This document shows positions 16,014-24,562 of a stretch of 42,849 nucleotides of DNA, piece after piece (positions within the stretch are counted from its first letter, which is position 1; the number at the start of each line of letters is the position of its first letter). The stretch lies in the NCBI GenBank assembly GCA_002839335.1, contig PGXU01000023.1, positions 1-42,849 on the forward strand. The letters are read 5' to 3'. Source of the stretch: Spirochaetae bacterium HGW-Spirochaetae-4. Its GTDB lineage: Bacteria > Spirochaetota > Spirochaetia > Sphaerochaetales > Sphaerochaetaceae. Under the pieces are notes generated by a model. That model did not search any database. It worked only from the letters and a program-made list of their open reading frames with translations, and had not been told where the DNA came from. Both the position numbers and the translations under genes were made by a program.

Positions 16014-17817
16014 TACACCGAAGAAAACCATACCGGAGAGGAAACACGTCGCCATACAGGATACGTGGGATCTCAGCGCACTCTATAGTGATGAGAAGGC
16101 CTGGGAACAGGATTGCAACCGTATCGAAGATGCCTTGGAAGAGTCGTCCCGTTTCAAGGGACACGTCGCCGATAGTGCCGAGTCGTTGCTCGAAGTGGTC
16201 ACCTGGATGTCAACGAACGGACAGATTGCCGAACGGGTCATGCAATATGCATTCCTGTTGCACGCTGCCGATGGCGGCGATTCGGCCAACCAACGTCGGC
16301 AAAGTATCTCCAACCGGATCATGACACGGTTCTCCGCCGCGACCAGTTTCATCGAGCCCGAGATCCTTGCTGTCGATACCGGTACAATCGCCTCCTGGTT
16401 GGAACGTCCTGAATTCAACGACTACCGGATCATGGTGGAGAAGATGCTGCGCTTCAAGCCCCACGTGTTGGGACCGGATGAAGAGAAGATCATGGCCCTG
16501 CAGGGTGAGGTTGCCAACAAGGCGCACGAGACATTCGGGGCACTGACCAATGTCGATTTCAATTTCGGATCCATCAGGACTGCAGAGGGCCTGGTTCCCT
16601 TGACCCAGAGCACGTATGGATATCTGCTGCAGAACCCGGATCGGAAGGTCCGTGAACGTACCTATCGGAAATTCTATCGTGTATTCGAGGGACACAAGAA
16701 TGTCTTGGCCAACCTGTACGATGCGAGTGTGAAGCAGGATCTGTTCAGGGCCAAGGTCCGCTCGTATCCCGATTCGAGGTCCATGTTCCTGTTTCCCGAC
16801 AATGTGGATGGTTCGGTGTATGACAACCTGGTCGCGGCTGTGCATTCGGCATTGCCCCAGCTGCACCGCTACTACGATATCCGACGACGTATGCTAGGGC
16901 TAGAGAAGCTTGCGCATTACGATGTGTACGTTCCGCTGGTCAAGGGTATCGAGGTGACCCACTCCTACGGCGAGGCGGTCGATGTGATCTGCGCCGCGCT
17001 GTCTCCTTTGGGCACCGACTATGTGGCCACATTGCGCGAAGGGCTGACTTCCGCCCGGTGGGTGGACAAGTACGAGAACAAGGGCAAACGGTCGGGTGCG
17101 TTCTCTTCGGGAATCTATAGCGGCCTCCCCTATATCCTCATGAACTATCAGGAGGATGTCCTGCGGGATGTGTTCACCTTGGCGCATGAGGGAGGGCATT
17201 CGATGCACTCCTACTTCAGCGCGAGGAACAACCCCTTCCCTTCCTACGACTATACGATCTTCGAGGCCGAGGTTGCCTCCACATTCAACGAGCAACTGCT
17301 TGCCGACCATTTGTTGCGCCATGCCGACAGCAAGGAGATGGCTGCCTATGTCCTGGGCAAACAGATAGACGATGTCGTGGCGACGTTGTTCCGGCAGACC
17401 ATGTTCGCCGAGTATGAGATGCTGGTGCACAGCCAGGTCGAACAAGGCGAACCCATAACTGTCGATTCCTTGCGTTCCACCTACCGTAAGTTGCTGAAGA
17501 CCTATTTCGGTCCCAACGTGGTATTTTCGAAGGCCAGCGATATGGAAGGCTTGAGGATTCCCCATTTCTATCGGGCCTTCTATGTCTACAAATATGCTAC
17601 CGGGATCAGTGCCGCAATCGCGTTGGCCAACAAGGTCATGCACGGGACCGCGGAGGACCGCGACCGCTATCTTGCGTTCCTGCAGTCGGGTGGCTCACGG
17701 TATCCCATGGAATCGCTGCGGTTGGCGGGTGTGGACATGTCTACTCCTGAACCTGTCTCCAAGGCTCTGGAGGCATTCGCAGGATTGCTCGACAAGTTCG
17801 AATCACTGGTTATGTAA
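16003..17817 (+). CDS. pepF: Oligoendopeptidase F (M3B zinc peptidase)
   Basis: The 604-residue protein is of standard M3B length and contains the zinc motif HEGGH (His395, Glu396, His399) followed by the third ligand in FEAEVAST. The N-terminal DTWDLSALYSDEKAWEQD is the family start. These enzymes cut short peptides (about 7-17 residues) in the cytoplasm. The start at 16003 follows AAGGAGG inside the end of rdgB; the longer frame from 15946 would duplicate rdgB. A structured repeat follows 23 bp behind the stop. Confidence 0.93.
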   Translation: MSADTPKKTIPERKHVAIQDTWDLSALYSDEKAWEQDCNRIEDALEESSRFKGHVADSAESLLEVVTWMSTNGQIAERVMQYAFLLHAADGGDSANQRRQSISNRIMTRFSAATSFIEPEILAVDTGTIASWLERPEFNDYRIMVEKMLRFKPHVLGPDEEKIMALQGEVANKAHETFGALTNVDFNFGSIRTAEGLVPLTQSTYGYLLQNPDRKVRERTYRKFYRVFEGHKNVLANLYDASVKQDLFRAKVRSYPDSRSMFLFPDNVDGSVYDNLVAAVHSALPQLHRYYDIRRRMLGLEKLAHYDVYVPLVKGIEVTHSYGEAVDVICAALSPLGTDYVATLREGLTSARWVDKYENKGKRSGAFSSGIYSGLPYILMNYQEDVLRDVFTLAHEGGHSMHSYFSARNNPFPSYDYTIFEAEVASTFNEQLLADHLLRHADSKEMAAYVLGKQIDDVVATLFRQTMFAEYEMLVHSQVEQGEPITVDSLRSTYRKLLKTYFGPNVVFSKASDMEGLRIPHFYRAFYVYKYATGISAAIALANKVMHGTAEDRDRYLAFLQSGGSRYPMESLRLAGVDMSTPEPVSKALEAFAGLLDKFESLVM

Positions 17818-17840
17818 GGATGTATTTGGAAATGCAAGGC

Positions 17841-17997
17841 ATGAAAGGTATCAACCCCCCCCCAGGGCAAGCCCAGGAAAGTGGAGGCTAAGCCTCCTTT
17901 TCCGCCCCCAGGGCGAGGTATGGATCCTTACGTTGCCTGCACTCGCTCAGGAGAGTGACCATCGCATGGTCACTTTCCGCTCACTTCGTTTGGCAAT
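17841..17997 (+). repeat. Dispersed structured intergenic repeat, copy 2
   Basis: This is the counterpart of the repeat at 4675-4830, 157 against 156 bp, in the same orientation. Stems are kept although loops change: GGAGGC-taa-GCCTCC against -tcc-, and GACCAT-CGC-ATGGTC against -TGC-. It stands between pepF and the prophage attachment site and may also end the pepF transcript. Confidence 0.75.
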
Positions 17998-18040
17998 CAA
18001 TTCTTCACCTTGCGTTTCCGGCATTAGCCCAGAAACAAGT

Positions 18041-18074
18041 AGACCCTCACCATGTTGTAACATGATAAGGGTCT
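18041..18074 (-). terminator. Hairpin behind the tRNA-Leu fragment
   Basis: The stem AGACCCT/AGGGTCT encloses an inner CATGTT/AACATG stem. It lies 8 bp downstream of the minus-strand tRNA-Leu 3' end, where the terminator of that tRNA gene would be expected. There is no long T-run, so efficiency is uncertain. Confidence 0.45.
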
Positions 18075-18081
18075 ATGTAGT

Positions 18082-18135
18082 TGCGGCAGACTGGACTTGA
18101 ACCAGCACAAGCTCTCGCCCACTAGCACCTCAATC
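18082..18135 (-). other. Prophage attachment site: 3' half of a tRNA-Leu(GAG) gene
   Basis: On the minus strand the sequence runs from an anticodon loop reading GAG, through the end of an anticodon stem (GCTAG), a type II variable arm and a T-arm (CTGGTTCAAGTCCAG), to the acceptor end CTGCCGC plus A. The 5' half of the tRNA is missing: to the right the sequence changes to AT-rich phage DNA. Phages that integrate into tRNA genes leave exactly such a fragment at one end, and the phage-borne copy restores the gene at the other. The intact tRNA-Leu should therefore sit at the right end of the prophage, beyond this window. Confidence 0.8.
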
Positions 18136-18253
18136 GTAATTCCGGTAATTATTTAACATTCTAGGTTGTTCCTTATTACGACTAATTGCTTATCATGATT
18201 AATAATGAATGTATCATAATATTCCTTAATGTTCTACTATATTACTAATTTAT

Positions 18254-18333
18254 TGGTGTCACATGTGGTGTCATATTTGGTGTCACTCAACGTGACACCA
18301 ATTGAAATTCATCTAATTAGAAATCAATTGGTG
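18254..18333. promoter_or_regulatory. Cluster of TGGTGTCA boxes next to the attachment site (candidate integrase/excisionase arm sites)
   Basis: TGGTGTCA occurs directly at 18254, 18266 and 18278, at an exact 12-bp period, and inverted at 18293-18300. The last pair forms a perfect 10-bp stem TTGGTGTCAC/GTGACACCAA. A further inverted repeat CACCAATTGA/TCAATTGGTG (18296-18305 and 18324-18333) overlaps it. Repeats of this kind 120-200 bp from a tRNA core site are typical arm-type sites for tyrosine recombinases and Xis proteins. The following 240 bp (18334-18574), up to the helicase gene, are AT-rich and show no further gene. Confidence 0.6.
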
Positions 18334-18574
18334 CTTCCGGACGATGTTGTTGCCCCCCCCTTTGTAAACATCGAATTATTTCTGCGTACCATGAGAAACT
18401 AAAACTACCGTTCAAACTGATAGTCTCTTAGGATTAGTGTCAAGTTGCACATATTTAGCGATTGACCTTCTTCAAACAACTACGTAACAGTTCGTGATTG
18501 GCACTTATATCTAGGAATGGATCCCTAGAATTTTCCAATTAAATTGAAGGGAAATACTGTCGATTTCAATGTGT

Positions 18575-21148
18575 CTATGTTAATTTTTTCCTACCGATTC
18601 TTTTCCTAAAGGGTATTACATAATTTGCCTGAATTTTTTCGATATCAAGATTTGAATTAATTAAGGCACTTTGAATACTTGAAGGCGTTATTTCTTCAAG
18701 AATATAACCTGAGAATTGGTGTATGAAAATTTTAATTTGGGTTTTAAAGCTTTCAAGTTCGGGTTTTGACATGATTTTAACCTTATCATTTGCATATGCA
18801 TCATGCGAAAGTATATTTGTAGGGATTGTCCAAATTGCAATATATCTAGCAGTCGGATATTCATCCATAAACCACTGGAGATGCTGGTTCATCTGTCCTG
18901 CTTCAGATTTAGATATTTCACTTCTAGAATCTTTTACTTCATTCTTGCACTCGAAAAGCAAGAATTTATCTCCCCCAAGATGCCACAGATTATCCGGGCC
19001 TTTTCCTAGCGACTTATCTGGTCTCTGGCAATTGAAACCCAATAAATTACCTATTGAATCAATCGAAGCTTCAAATTTTTGATAATCGTTTCCGAAATAT
19101 AACTCTTCCAAATAATATTCTACATTGATACGTAACTCATCATAATTTTCATAATTAGTAAAATTTTTAATTATTTTCTCAATCTGATTCAATGGAATCA
19201 GTGGAAGCTTGGTATAATTAATTCCTGCTCTTGGTTTTAATAGTTCACTATTTTTTCTATATGCAAATACCTGATACTTATCTGAATCGGCAATATTGGT
19301 GAAAGAACTAGCTAATGCTTTTTTCTGTAAGTACCATCCTTTATCAGATGGATCATCCACTAAATCAATGATCTCTTGGTATCTTGATTGGGCCAAAGAA
19401 AAATTTTGTTTTACTAAAGCTGTTTCGGCATCATTCTCTTTGACTAATATCTTATGTAGCAATGAATCGTCTGGAATTCTCTCTTGAATAGAATCCATTC
19501 CCTCGGCATAATAATCCTTCCAGCCTTGGTCTCGCTGCAAGAATTGATTCATCAGCGCAACTAGAATATGAAAGTCGTCGTTGTTTTCTGAACTTTTCTG
19601 AAGTAGATCTGCAAGACTTTTCCCTATTTCAATTTGCTTGAGAGTTTGTGGGGAAAGATATTTTTTCGAGTCTTTACTACAAATAAATTTTACTAGATCA
19701 GCTCCAAGAAAAATAATAATACTAAAATCTTTTTCCCCTCGTACACTTCTGCCATACCCTTGTTCAATTTTCTGGGCAATCTTTATATTACTAATATTGC
19801 TATTGATTCTACATCTTTCCTCATATCGGTCAGATAAAGAACCAGATATCGGTGTTGAGTCTATTATAAGTATCCTGCACGATCTATCAGGCAAGTCAAT
19901 CCCATCATATCTATTAACAAGAACATAGAGGCCATCTTGAATTTCACCGCCCTTTAATTTTTTGATTGCATTTTCAACGGTGATTGAATTACCATCAATT
20001 ATAATTGCTTCGTTTTCTCTATATATCTCAGAATATTTTTTGCTATAACTGGGAATTAATGAAACAACTCCAAACCCGAATCTTTTTTGCCTTTTGAAAA
20101 AGTAATCAAGAACAGTCTCTCGATTAAATTTTTCCGAAACCATTGAAGGAATAATCACCATTTTTTCTCCTGACCACCTTTGATCAGGGACGGTAAGTGG
20201 TGACTTTATAACCTTAGGAGAGAAATTAAATCCTTTAATAAAAAATGAATCATTTTGGGTAGTTGCAGACATGAGGATTCTTTGGTTTGCTCTACTAAAG
20301 GTTCCAAATTGTTCAATTGGGAATTTGAAAGGTTTTATTTCAATTCTCTTACTGCATATGAAAGCTTCGCAATATCTTAATGAATCCCTGTATAACGGCC
20401 AAATATATAATAAATAATCTTCTTCTGAATACTTTGATAGTACTTCTGTTACGATATCAACTTTTTGGTTCCACGACCAGTAGGGGATAGGAATAACAAC
20501 ATCACTCTCTTCATTATTAAGGTCTAAATAACTTCCTGCTCCCTGCATTTTTAAAGAATCTGAAAATAAATCTTTTAGTTCCGTATAAGCTTCGATACTT
20601 TTTCCTTTATATGTTGAAGGTATCTTTATCGTTAACCCTTCCTCTATAGCGGCAATACAAGCATGAGAATCATCTAAAACAATACTCTCAACTTTTAGAG
20701 ATGCAGATCCCGTTTTAAATATCGATCTACCATTAAATAATTTCTGAGCCGTAGTAATTAAAATGCTATTGGCATCAAGGAATTCTTGAGGGAATCTATT
20801 ATTTGTGTAATCTATTAGACATGTTGGGATGCCAAATTTATCAGCATCCCAAAAAACTTGATCCACCAGATACCTATTGGGACAAAGATAGATACACGGT
20901 AATCGTTTTTCATTCATTGTTGAAAGTAGTATTAATAGTCCTATTAAGGTTTTTCCTTCTCCTGTATGTAATTTTATAAGTAGGTCATGATCATAACGGT
21001 GTGAATTGTCCCAATCGTTTAAAATATTTTCTTGTGAAGGTCTCAAGGGGCCAACTTCACTATTCCGATCAAGATCGTCATATATTTCTATTGGATTTAT
21101 CCTTTGTTTAATAGTTTTCTTTTTTAGTTGTTTGGTAAAATCGATCAT
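18575..21148 (-). CDS. SF2-type helicase with C-terminal PD-(D/E)XK-like nuclease domain
   Basis: The 857-residue protein has helicase motifs in order: HTGEGKT (61-67, Walker A), CPNRYLVDQV (89-98, Ia), LDDSHAC (158-164, an unusual DDSH in place of DEAH), LMSATT near 305 (III) and QGYGRSVRGEKD near 490 (VI). The C-terminal part has a spaced acidic residue and FLLFECKNE, near residue 730, matching the D...E-x-K core of restriction-endonuclease-fold nucleases. The likely role is ATP-driven DNA or RNA unwinding coupled to cleavage, as in several phage-defence systems; no exact family is recognised. AGGAGA precedes the start. The DNA is clearly more AT-rich than the host genes, and the gene shares strand with the prophage repressor. 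Confidence 0.7.
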   Translation of the reverse strand: MIDFTKQLKKKTIKQRINPIEIYDDLDRNSEVGPLRPSQENILNDWDNSHRYDHDLLIKLHTGEGKTLIGLLILLSTMNEKRLPCIYLCPNRYLVDQVFWDADKFGIPTCLIDYTNNRFPQEFLDANSILITTAQKLFNGRSIFKTGSASLKVESIVLDDSHACIAAIEEGLTIKIPSTYKGKSIEAYTELKDLFSDSLKMQGAGSYLDLNNEESDVVIPIPYWSWNQKVDIVTEVLSKYSEEDYLLYIWPLYRDSLRYCEAFICSKRIEIKPFKFPIEQFGTFSRANQRILMSATTQNDSFFIKGFNFSPKVIKSPLTVPDQRWSGEKMVIIPSMVSEKFNRETVLDYFFKRQKRFGFGVVSLIPSYSKKYSEIYRENEAIIIDGNSITVENAIKKLKGGEIQDGLYVLVNRYDGIDLPDRSCRILIIDSTPISGSLSDRYEERCRINSNISNIKIAQKIEQGYGRSVRGEKDFSIIIFLGADLVKFICSKDSKKYLSPQTLKQIEIGKSLADLLQKSSENNDDFHILVALMNQFLQRDQGWKDYYAEGMDSIQERIPDDSLLHKILVKENDAETALVKQNFSLAQSRYQEIIDLVDDPSDKGWYLQKKALASSFTNIADSDKYQVFAYRKNSELLKPRAGINYTKLPLIPLNQIEKIIKNFTNYENYDELRINVEYYLEELYFGNDYQKFEASIDSIGNLLGFNCQRPDKSLGKGPDNLWHLGGDKFLLFECKNEVKDSRSEISKSEAGQMNQHLQWFMDEYPTARYIAIWTIPTNILSHDAYANDKVKIMSKPELESFKTQIKIFIHQFSGYILEEITPSSIQSALINSNLDIEKIQANYVIPFRKRIGRKKLT

Positions 21149-21358
21149 TATATTCTCCTAATTTGTTACATGGATGTTGTTTGTATAAAGGGATGATTAT
21201 AAGAGGCCCCTCTTGCATTTGTTTAATTTCATAATCTCGATACTAACAACAATATTTTTTTGTATTTACTTGATCTTGAACACATTACTTTTCTATTGGT
21301 ATTGGTCCAACCGTAAAAGCGATAATCATTGCACTAATTGCAATTACATGAGAGTTTT

Positions 21359-21472
21359 TTAACTTGAAATTCTCTTGAGGTTATATTTGACAATAATCAT
21401 GGTCGTTAAACTATAAGCAGTTGTCAGTATTGCCATCACAAAGCCGTGGTTCAGATTAATCCAGTCAATCAA
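21359..21472 (-). CDS. Possible small membrane protein, 37 residues
   Basis: A TTG start five bases behind AGGAGA opens a short frame with one strong membrane segment (GFVMAILTTAYSLTTMIIV). The start, with INLNHGFVMAIL, resembles the N-terminal anchor of a common family of small single-span proteins seen in many Firmicutes and spirochaetes, so this may be a truncated remnant: after the stop, another frame continues with hydrophobic sequence. Around it, 21149-21358 and 21473-21693 are AT-rich with no other gene that I can support. Confidence 0.4.
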   Translation of the reverse strand: MIDWINLNHGFVMAILTTAYSLTTMIIVKYNLKRISS

Positions 21473-21693
21473 TATTTTCTCCTACAGATAATCATCTTCT
21501 CACTGTTTTAACCGGAAACAGGCAAATCGATAAAATAACAAAGAAGTGCGTATGTTTTTGTAATATAGCGATTTAAAATTTTCACTCAGTATGTAACTCT
21601 CTTCCGTTTCTATGAGAAAAGAAACGGCCTCAACTCATCACCGGAATCTTCACGAATTCTCTTAGGGGAATAACTTAATTAGGTTATTGGTAT

Positions 21694-21858
21694 TTAAGCT
21701 TTACTAACAAGAATCCAAGTTGTAGCGTGACCAATTCCTGTACCACCTTTACAAGGCGGGAAAGTTTCACCCTTAGAAAGAGGGATGGTTTGAGTTGGAT
21801 GAATACTGCATTTGTAGACTCCACTCTGCTGACATTTTTCACCAGTTTTTCCCTGCAT
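21694..21858 (-). CDS. Small zinc-ribbon-like protein (YjzC-type)
   Basis: The 54-residue protein is preceded by a good AAGGAG ribosome binding site. It has three Cys residues and a His in a CxxSGxYxCxxHP pattern followed by IPLSKGETFPPC and a final GHATTW. This pattern is found in small rubredoxin-like or YjzC-like proteins of unknown function often carried near phage and defence genes. Metal binding by the Cys residues is inferred. Confidence 0.65.
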   Translation of the reverse strand: MQGKTGEKCQQSGVYKCSIHPTQTIPLSKGETFPPCKGGTGIGHATTWILVSKA

Positions 21859-21986
21859 AGTTATCTCCTTTATTTATTGGAAGTTACCAAGGACAGTATG
21901 GCTAATCTTGCTTACTGAATAAAGAATTATTTTTCGAAGTAATACTTCGATAACCATGGATTTACTGGGAGAGGTCAATAAATCTA

Positions 21987-22964
21987 CTAATCAACTATAA
22001 TTTTATTCATCTCATCAAACAGATATGGGGCTAAAGTAATCGATTTATACTTCTTTTCCGCTCTGCTGAATGCCTCAATATTTTCAAACATTTCCATTCG
22101 TCCTTCCACCCTTCCAATCTGCCTTATCAAAGTATCTCTTCCTTCTTGGCTAAGCCATTGGTGGAAACGCGCTCGTCTAGAGCCATCATCTCTGATATTA
22201 AGTTTGTTCAGTTCATTCTTGATATATCCGTTCTCTATCGGATTGTAAATATATTTATTGATGAACCCCCCATAGTATTGGGGGCGACGATTTGATGTGG
22301 TTCTTTCGTTATCATAAAGCCTATCAAGTTGTTCAAAAAATGAATCAGGAAACGTTTTAACCCAATTCTGCAGTCCTTCGGCAATATATCTAGTAAGAAG
22401 AAGTCGAAGAGCGTCGTTTGATCTTGCTTTTTGATAGCCAGTAGCTTCGTCAATTATTGCAGCAATTCCAACCTTAGCAAAGGCTGTAAGAAGCAGTTCT
22501 GCTTTGTCGGCCTGAGGTAATTGAGAGGCAGTTAATACTCCATCTCTTCTTGCCTTTAAGTACATTTCACACAGATCGGCAAGTAGTGCAGCATCATATC
22601 CAGACTTTATTGTATTACCGTCCTTATAATCTATCAACTTTGATCGTTCAATAATCTCTTTGCTTATGTAGGGTTCTAGATTCTTCGCAGCTATAAATGG
22701 AGGTAGTCTGGTCCCTTCAATCTCTAGTCTGTCATTCATCCCTTTTCTACTCTTATTAAATGCTTTAAATATTGATGCGGCAGTTAAAATGCGTGTTTCA
22801 TCATCTAGAACAGCACATTGTAAATCAATATTACCCATGGGTAATGGCCCACTAAGAAGTGCATACCTCTTTTGATCAGTATCTTTTTCAAGTACTGCAT
22901 TAGTTTCAATCATATTTGAATTTTCGAGTATCTGTTCAAGTTCTTGGTCTCGCTCTTTTTCCAT
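21987..22964 (-). CDS. P63C-domain phage protein
   Basis: The 325-residue protein contains AAIIDEATGYQKARSNDALR near residue 168 and FFEQLDRLYDNE near 210, followed by YYGGFINKYIYNPI. This is the pattern of the P63C domain found in phage and prophage proteins of unknown biochemical role. The N-terminal part (residues 40-100) has a DNA-binding-like character but no clear motif. AAGGAG lies six bases before the start. It lies on the minus strand with the repressor and the cyclase-like gene and is AT-rich, so it was probably acquired as part of the lysogenic region. Confidence 0.75.
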   Translation of the reverse strand: MEKERDQELEQILENSNMIETNAVLEKDTDQKRYALLSGPLPMGNIDLQCAVLDDETRILTAASIFKAFNKSRKGMNDRLEIEGTRLPPFIAAKNLEPYISKEIIERSKLIDYKDGNTIKSGYDAALLADLCEMYLKARRDGVLTASQLPQADKAELLLTAFAKVGIAAIIDEATGYQKARSNDALRLLLTRYIAEGLQNWVKTFPDSFFEQLDRLYDNERTTSNRRPQYYGGFINKYIYNPIENGYIKNELNKLNIRDDGSRRARFHQWLSQEGRDTLIRQIGRVEGRMEMFENIEAFSRAEKKYKSITLAPYLFDEMNKIIVD

Positions 22965-23013
22965 TCATAGCTCCTTCTATGTTATAAATGTGCGCTCCTG
23001 CCATGAAATTTCT

Positions 23014-23120
23014 GTCTCTCGTCAACCCTCTTCACCCGGGAACTTGTAAATCACGTAAGAATCGTTCCTCTGTTCACACCTTCCCACGGCAATAGGTCAC
23101 TCCTTCCCGTGTCCAGAGTA
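23014..23120 (-). pseudogene. Remnant of a second repressor gene (3' end only)
   Basis: Read on the minus strand, the segment ends in DTGRSDLLPWEGVNRGTILT and a stop, clearly related to the last residues of the intact repressor (DTWRIDRVPGEGVNRGAILA). The similarity continues for about 30 bp behind the stop codon and fades a few codons upstream. The rest of 22965-23332 shows no other gene. The fragment and the real gene end form direct repeats around the cyclase-like gene. Confidence 0.7.
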
Positions 23121-23332
23121 TAGTCCAAATATTTGATATATCACCAAACTTATTGACATGTTTTCGATGACTAACAATTCATATAAGATCGCCCGAAAAG
23201 AAATCAAATATTAAGCAAGAGCTTTGGTGTGGCCGCTACCCCCACCGCCGTAAATGGGATCCTCCCTTCCTTGTGATTTTTGGGTATATCCCCAGGAATG
23301 AATCATTGACTCAATTCTAAACAAACTCCAAT

Positions 23333-24085
23333 TTACCAATTTGGCAAATGTAAGTTCATTTCTTTACATTGGTCATCCAACCAAGTATATTTTTGATATA
23401 AACTTTCCTTTAAACTGGGGTCAGAACATTTTTCGGCTTTTTGAAACCCCTTTTCTATAATTGATTTCATATCAGCTAAATAATAATGAGAATCATATTC
23501 ATCAAGTTCACTTAATGCCGGAACAAAATAATCGATATAGAACTTATTTTTACTATCTTTCTTAACCATTCCTTTTAAATCTGAGAAGAAATAACTATCA
23601 CGAGTTAATGATTTCACATAGTTAAAGACTTCTTTATCGATAACAATTCTCGGAAAACTGGCAATCTTACTTTCTAGATAGTATGCTCGATTGACAGCAG
23701 GACCAAACACCTTATCTCTAGTATGAACACATTTGCCAATTGCTATTCCACCTCGACATAACACCCCTAGTTGTATTAATTCAATCTCCAATAAAAGTAA
23801 ATTATAGAATAAATTAAAATAGCTTTCTTTTTTATTACAATCAAATGAAATTATTGCAGAGTCAGAAAAGAGAGTCGCTTTCATTTTGAAATTCTTTAAA
23901 ATATCTGGAGCCCAGCTCTCTCTGATCAAATCCAACGCTTTGTTTAATTTGGTGAAATTCTCTCTGTCTGTTGTATTGTCTGGTAATATTGTATCGTCGA
24001 TTAGGTCTTTGAAACCTAAAATATCGATAAAAACAACAACTCTTTCTTTATAATCCTTATAAAAGCTCTTCCTTTCATTTCTCAT
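23333..24085 (-). CDS. Nucleotidyl-cyclase-like protein (Pycsar PycC-like)
   Basis: The 250-residue protein has the spacing of class III nucleotide cyclases: VVVFIDILGFKDLI with the first metal Asp (21), TLFSDSAIISF with the second (75), CRGGIAIG (110-117) and VFGPAVNRAYYLES (127-139). Stand-alone proteins of this shape include the pyrimidine cyclases of Pycsar anti-phage systems, which make cCMP or cUMP upon infection; others are uncharacterised. Both metal ligands are present, so activity is plausible, but no TIR or transmembrane effector with a cyclic-nucleotide-binding domain is adjacent, which a complete Pycsar system would need. GGAG precedes the start. The gene is AT-rich and flanked by duplicated repressor ends. 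Confidence 0.5.
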   Translation of the reverse strand: MRNERKSFYKDYKERVVVFIDILGFKDLIDDTILPDNTTDRENFTKLNKALDLIRESWAPDILKNFKMKATLFSDSAIISFDCNKKESYFNLFYNLLLLEIELIQLGVLCRGGIAIGKCVHTRDKVFGPAVNRAYYLESKIASFPRIVIDKEVFNYVKSLTRDSYFFSDLKGMVKKDSKNKFYIDYFVPALSELDEYDSHYYLADMKSIIEKGFQKAEKCSDPSLKESLYQKYTWLDDQCKEMNLHLPNW

Positions 24086-24169
24086 TACTTTGCTCCGACA
24101 GAATTAATTTTATTGATAGCTTTACAATTATCATGTCTCACCCCACCTCTCCACTGGGAAATTTGTAGA

Positions 24170-24562
24170 TCACGCAAGAATTGCTCCTCTGTTCACGCCT
24201 TCCCCCGGCACTCGATCAATCCTCCAGGTGTCAAGCAAGCTGTTTACGCAATGGAGTTGTTCAGCGTCGCACTTTGTGAGACGGAGGGTAATATGTTTGA
24301 TGGTGGGATTTGATTTGAGAAGTGAGGTGATGAAGTCTGAAGTTTCCTTCCCGGAGATGAGGAAATCAATACTTGTCTCAAGAACTCCTGCAAGAAGAGC
24401 AAGAGTTTCTACATTAGGAAGAATATTCCGTGTTCTTTGCTGCGTCAGGGTTCGATACACCAGCTCAGGTTCCATCTCGCAAAGCTGAGTTAAGGACAGA
24501 TCCAGAGAATTCCGGAGTTCATCAAACCGATTCCAGAACAAACGTGCGTCTATGGTTTTCAT
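24170..24562 (-). CDS. C1-type phage repressor (helix-turn-helix)
   Basis: The protein has 130 residues from the ATG at 24562. The N-terminal 70 residues form a Cro/C1-type HTH (LSLTQLCEMEPELVYRTLTQ, then PNVETLALLAGVLETSIDFLI). The C-terminal part has no peptidase signature, so this is not a LexA-like self-cleaving repressor; induction may need another factor. The longer open frame to 24661 crosses the promoter region and is rejected. There is a TATAAT six bases before the ATG and no Shine-Dalgarno sequence. It is divergent from the ribbon-helix-helix gene, as in a lysis-lysogeny switch. Confidence 0.75.
   Translation of the reverse strand: MKTIDARLFWNRFDELRNSLDLSLTQLCEMEPELVYRTLTQQRTRNILPNVETLALLAGVLETSIDFLISGKETSDFITSLLKSNPTIKHITLRLTKCDAEQLHCVNSLLDTWRIDRVPGEGVNRGAILA

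Noticed and set aside
18254-18300. CRISPR array
   Set aside because: The TGGTGTCA repeats are only 8 bp with 4-bp gaps and one is inverted; they fit protein-binding sites, not a CRISPR array. No other array was seen.
23333-24085. Complete Pycsar system
   Set aside because: Only a cyclase-like protein is present; no effector with a cyclic-nucleotide-binding, TIR or matching membrane domain is adjacent.
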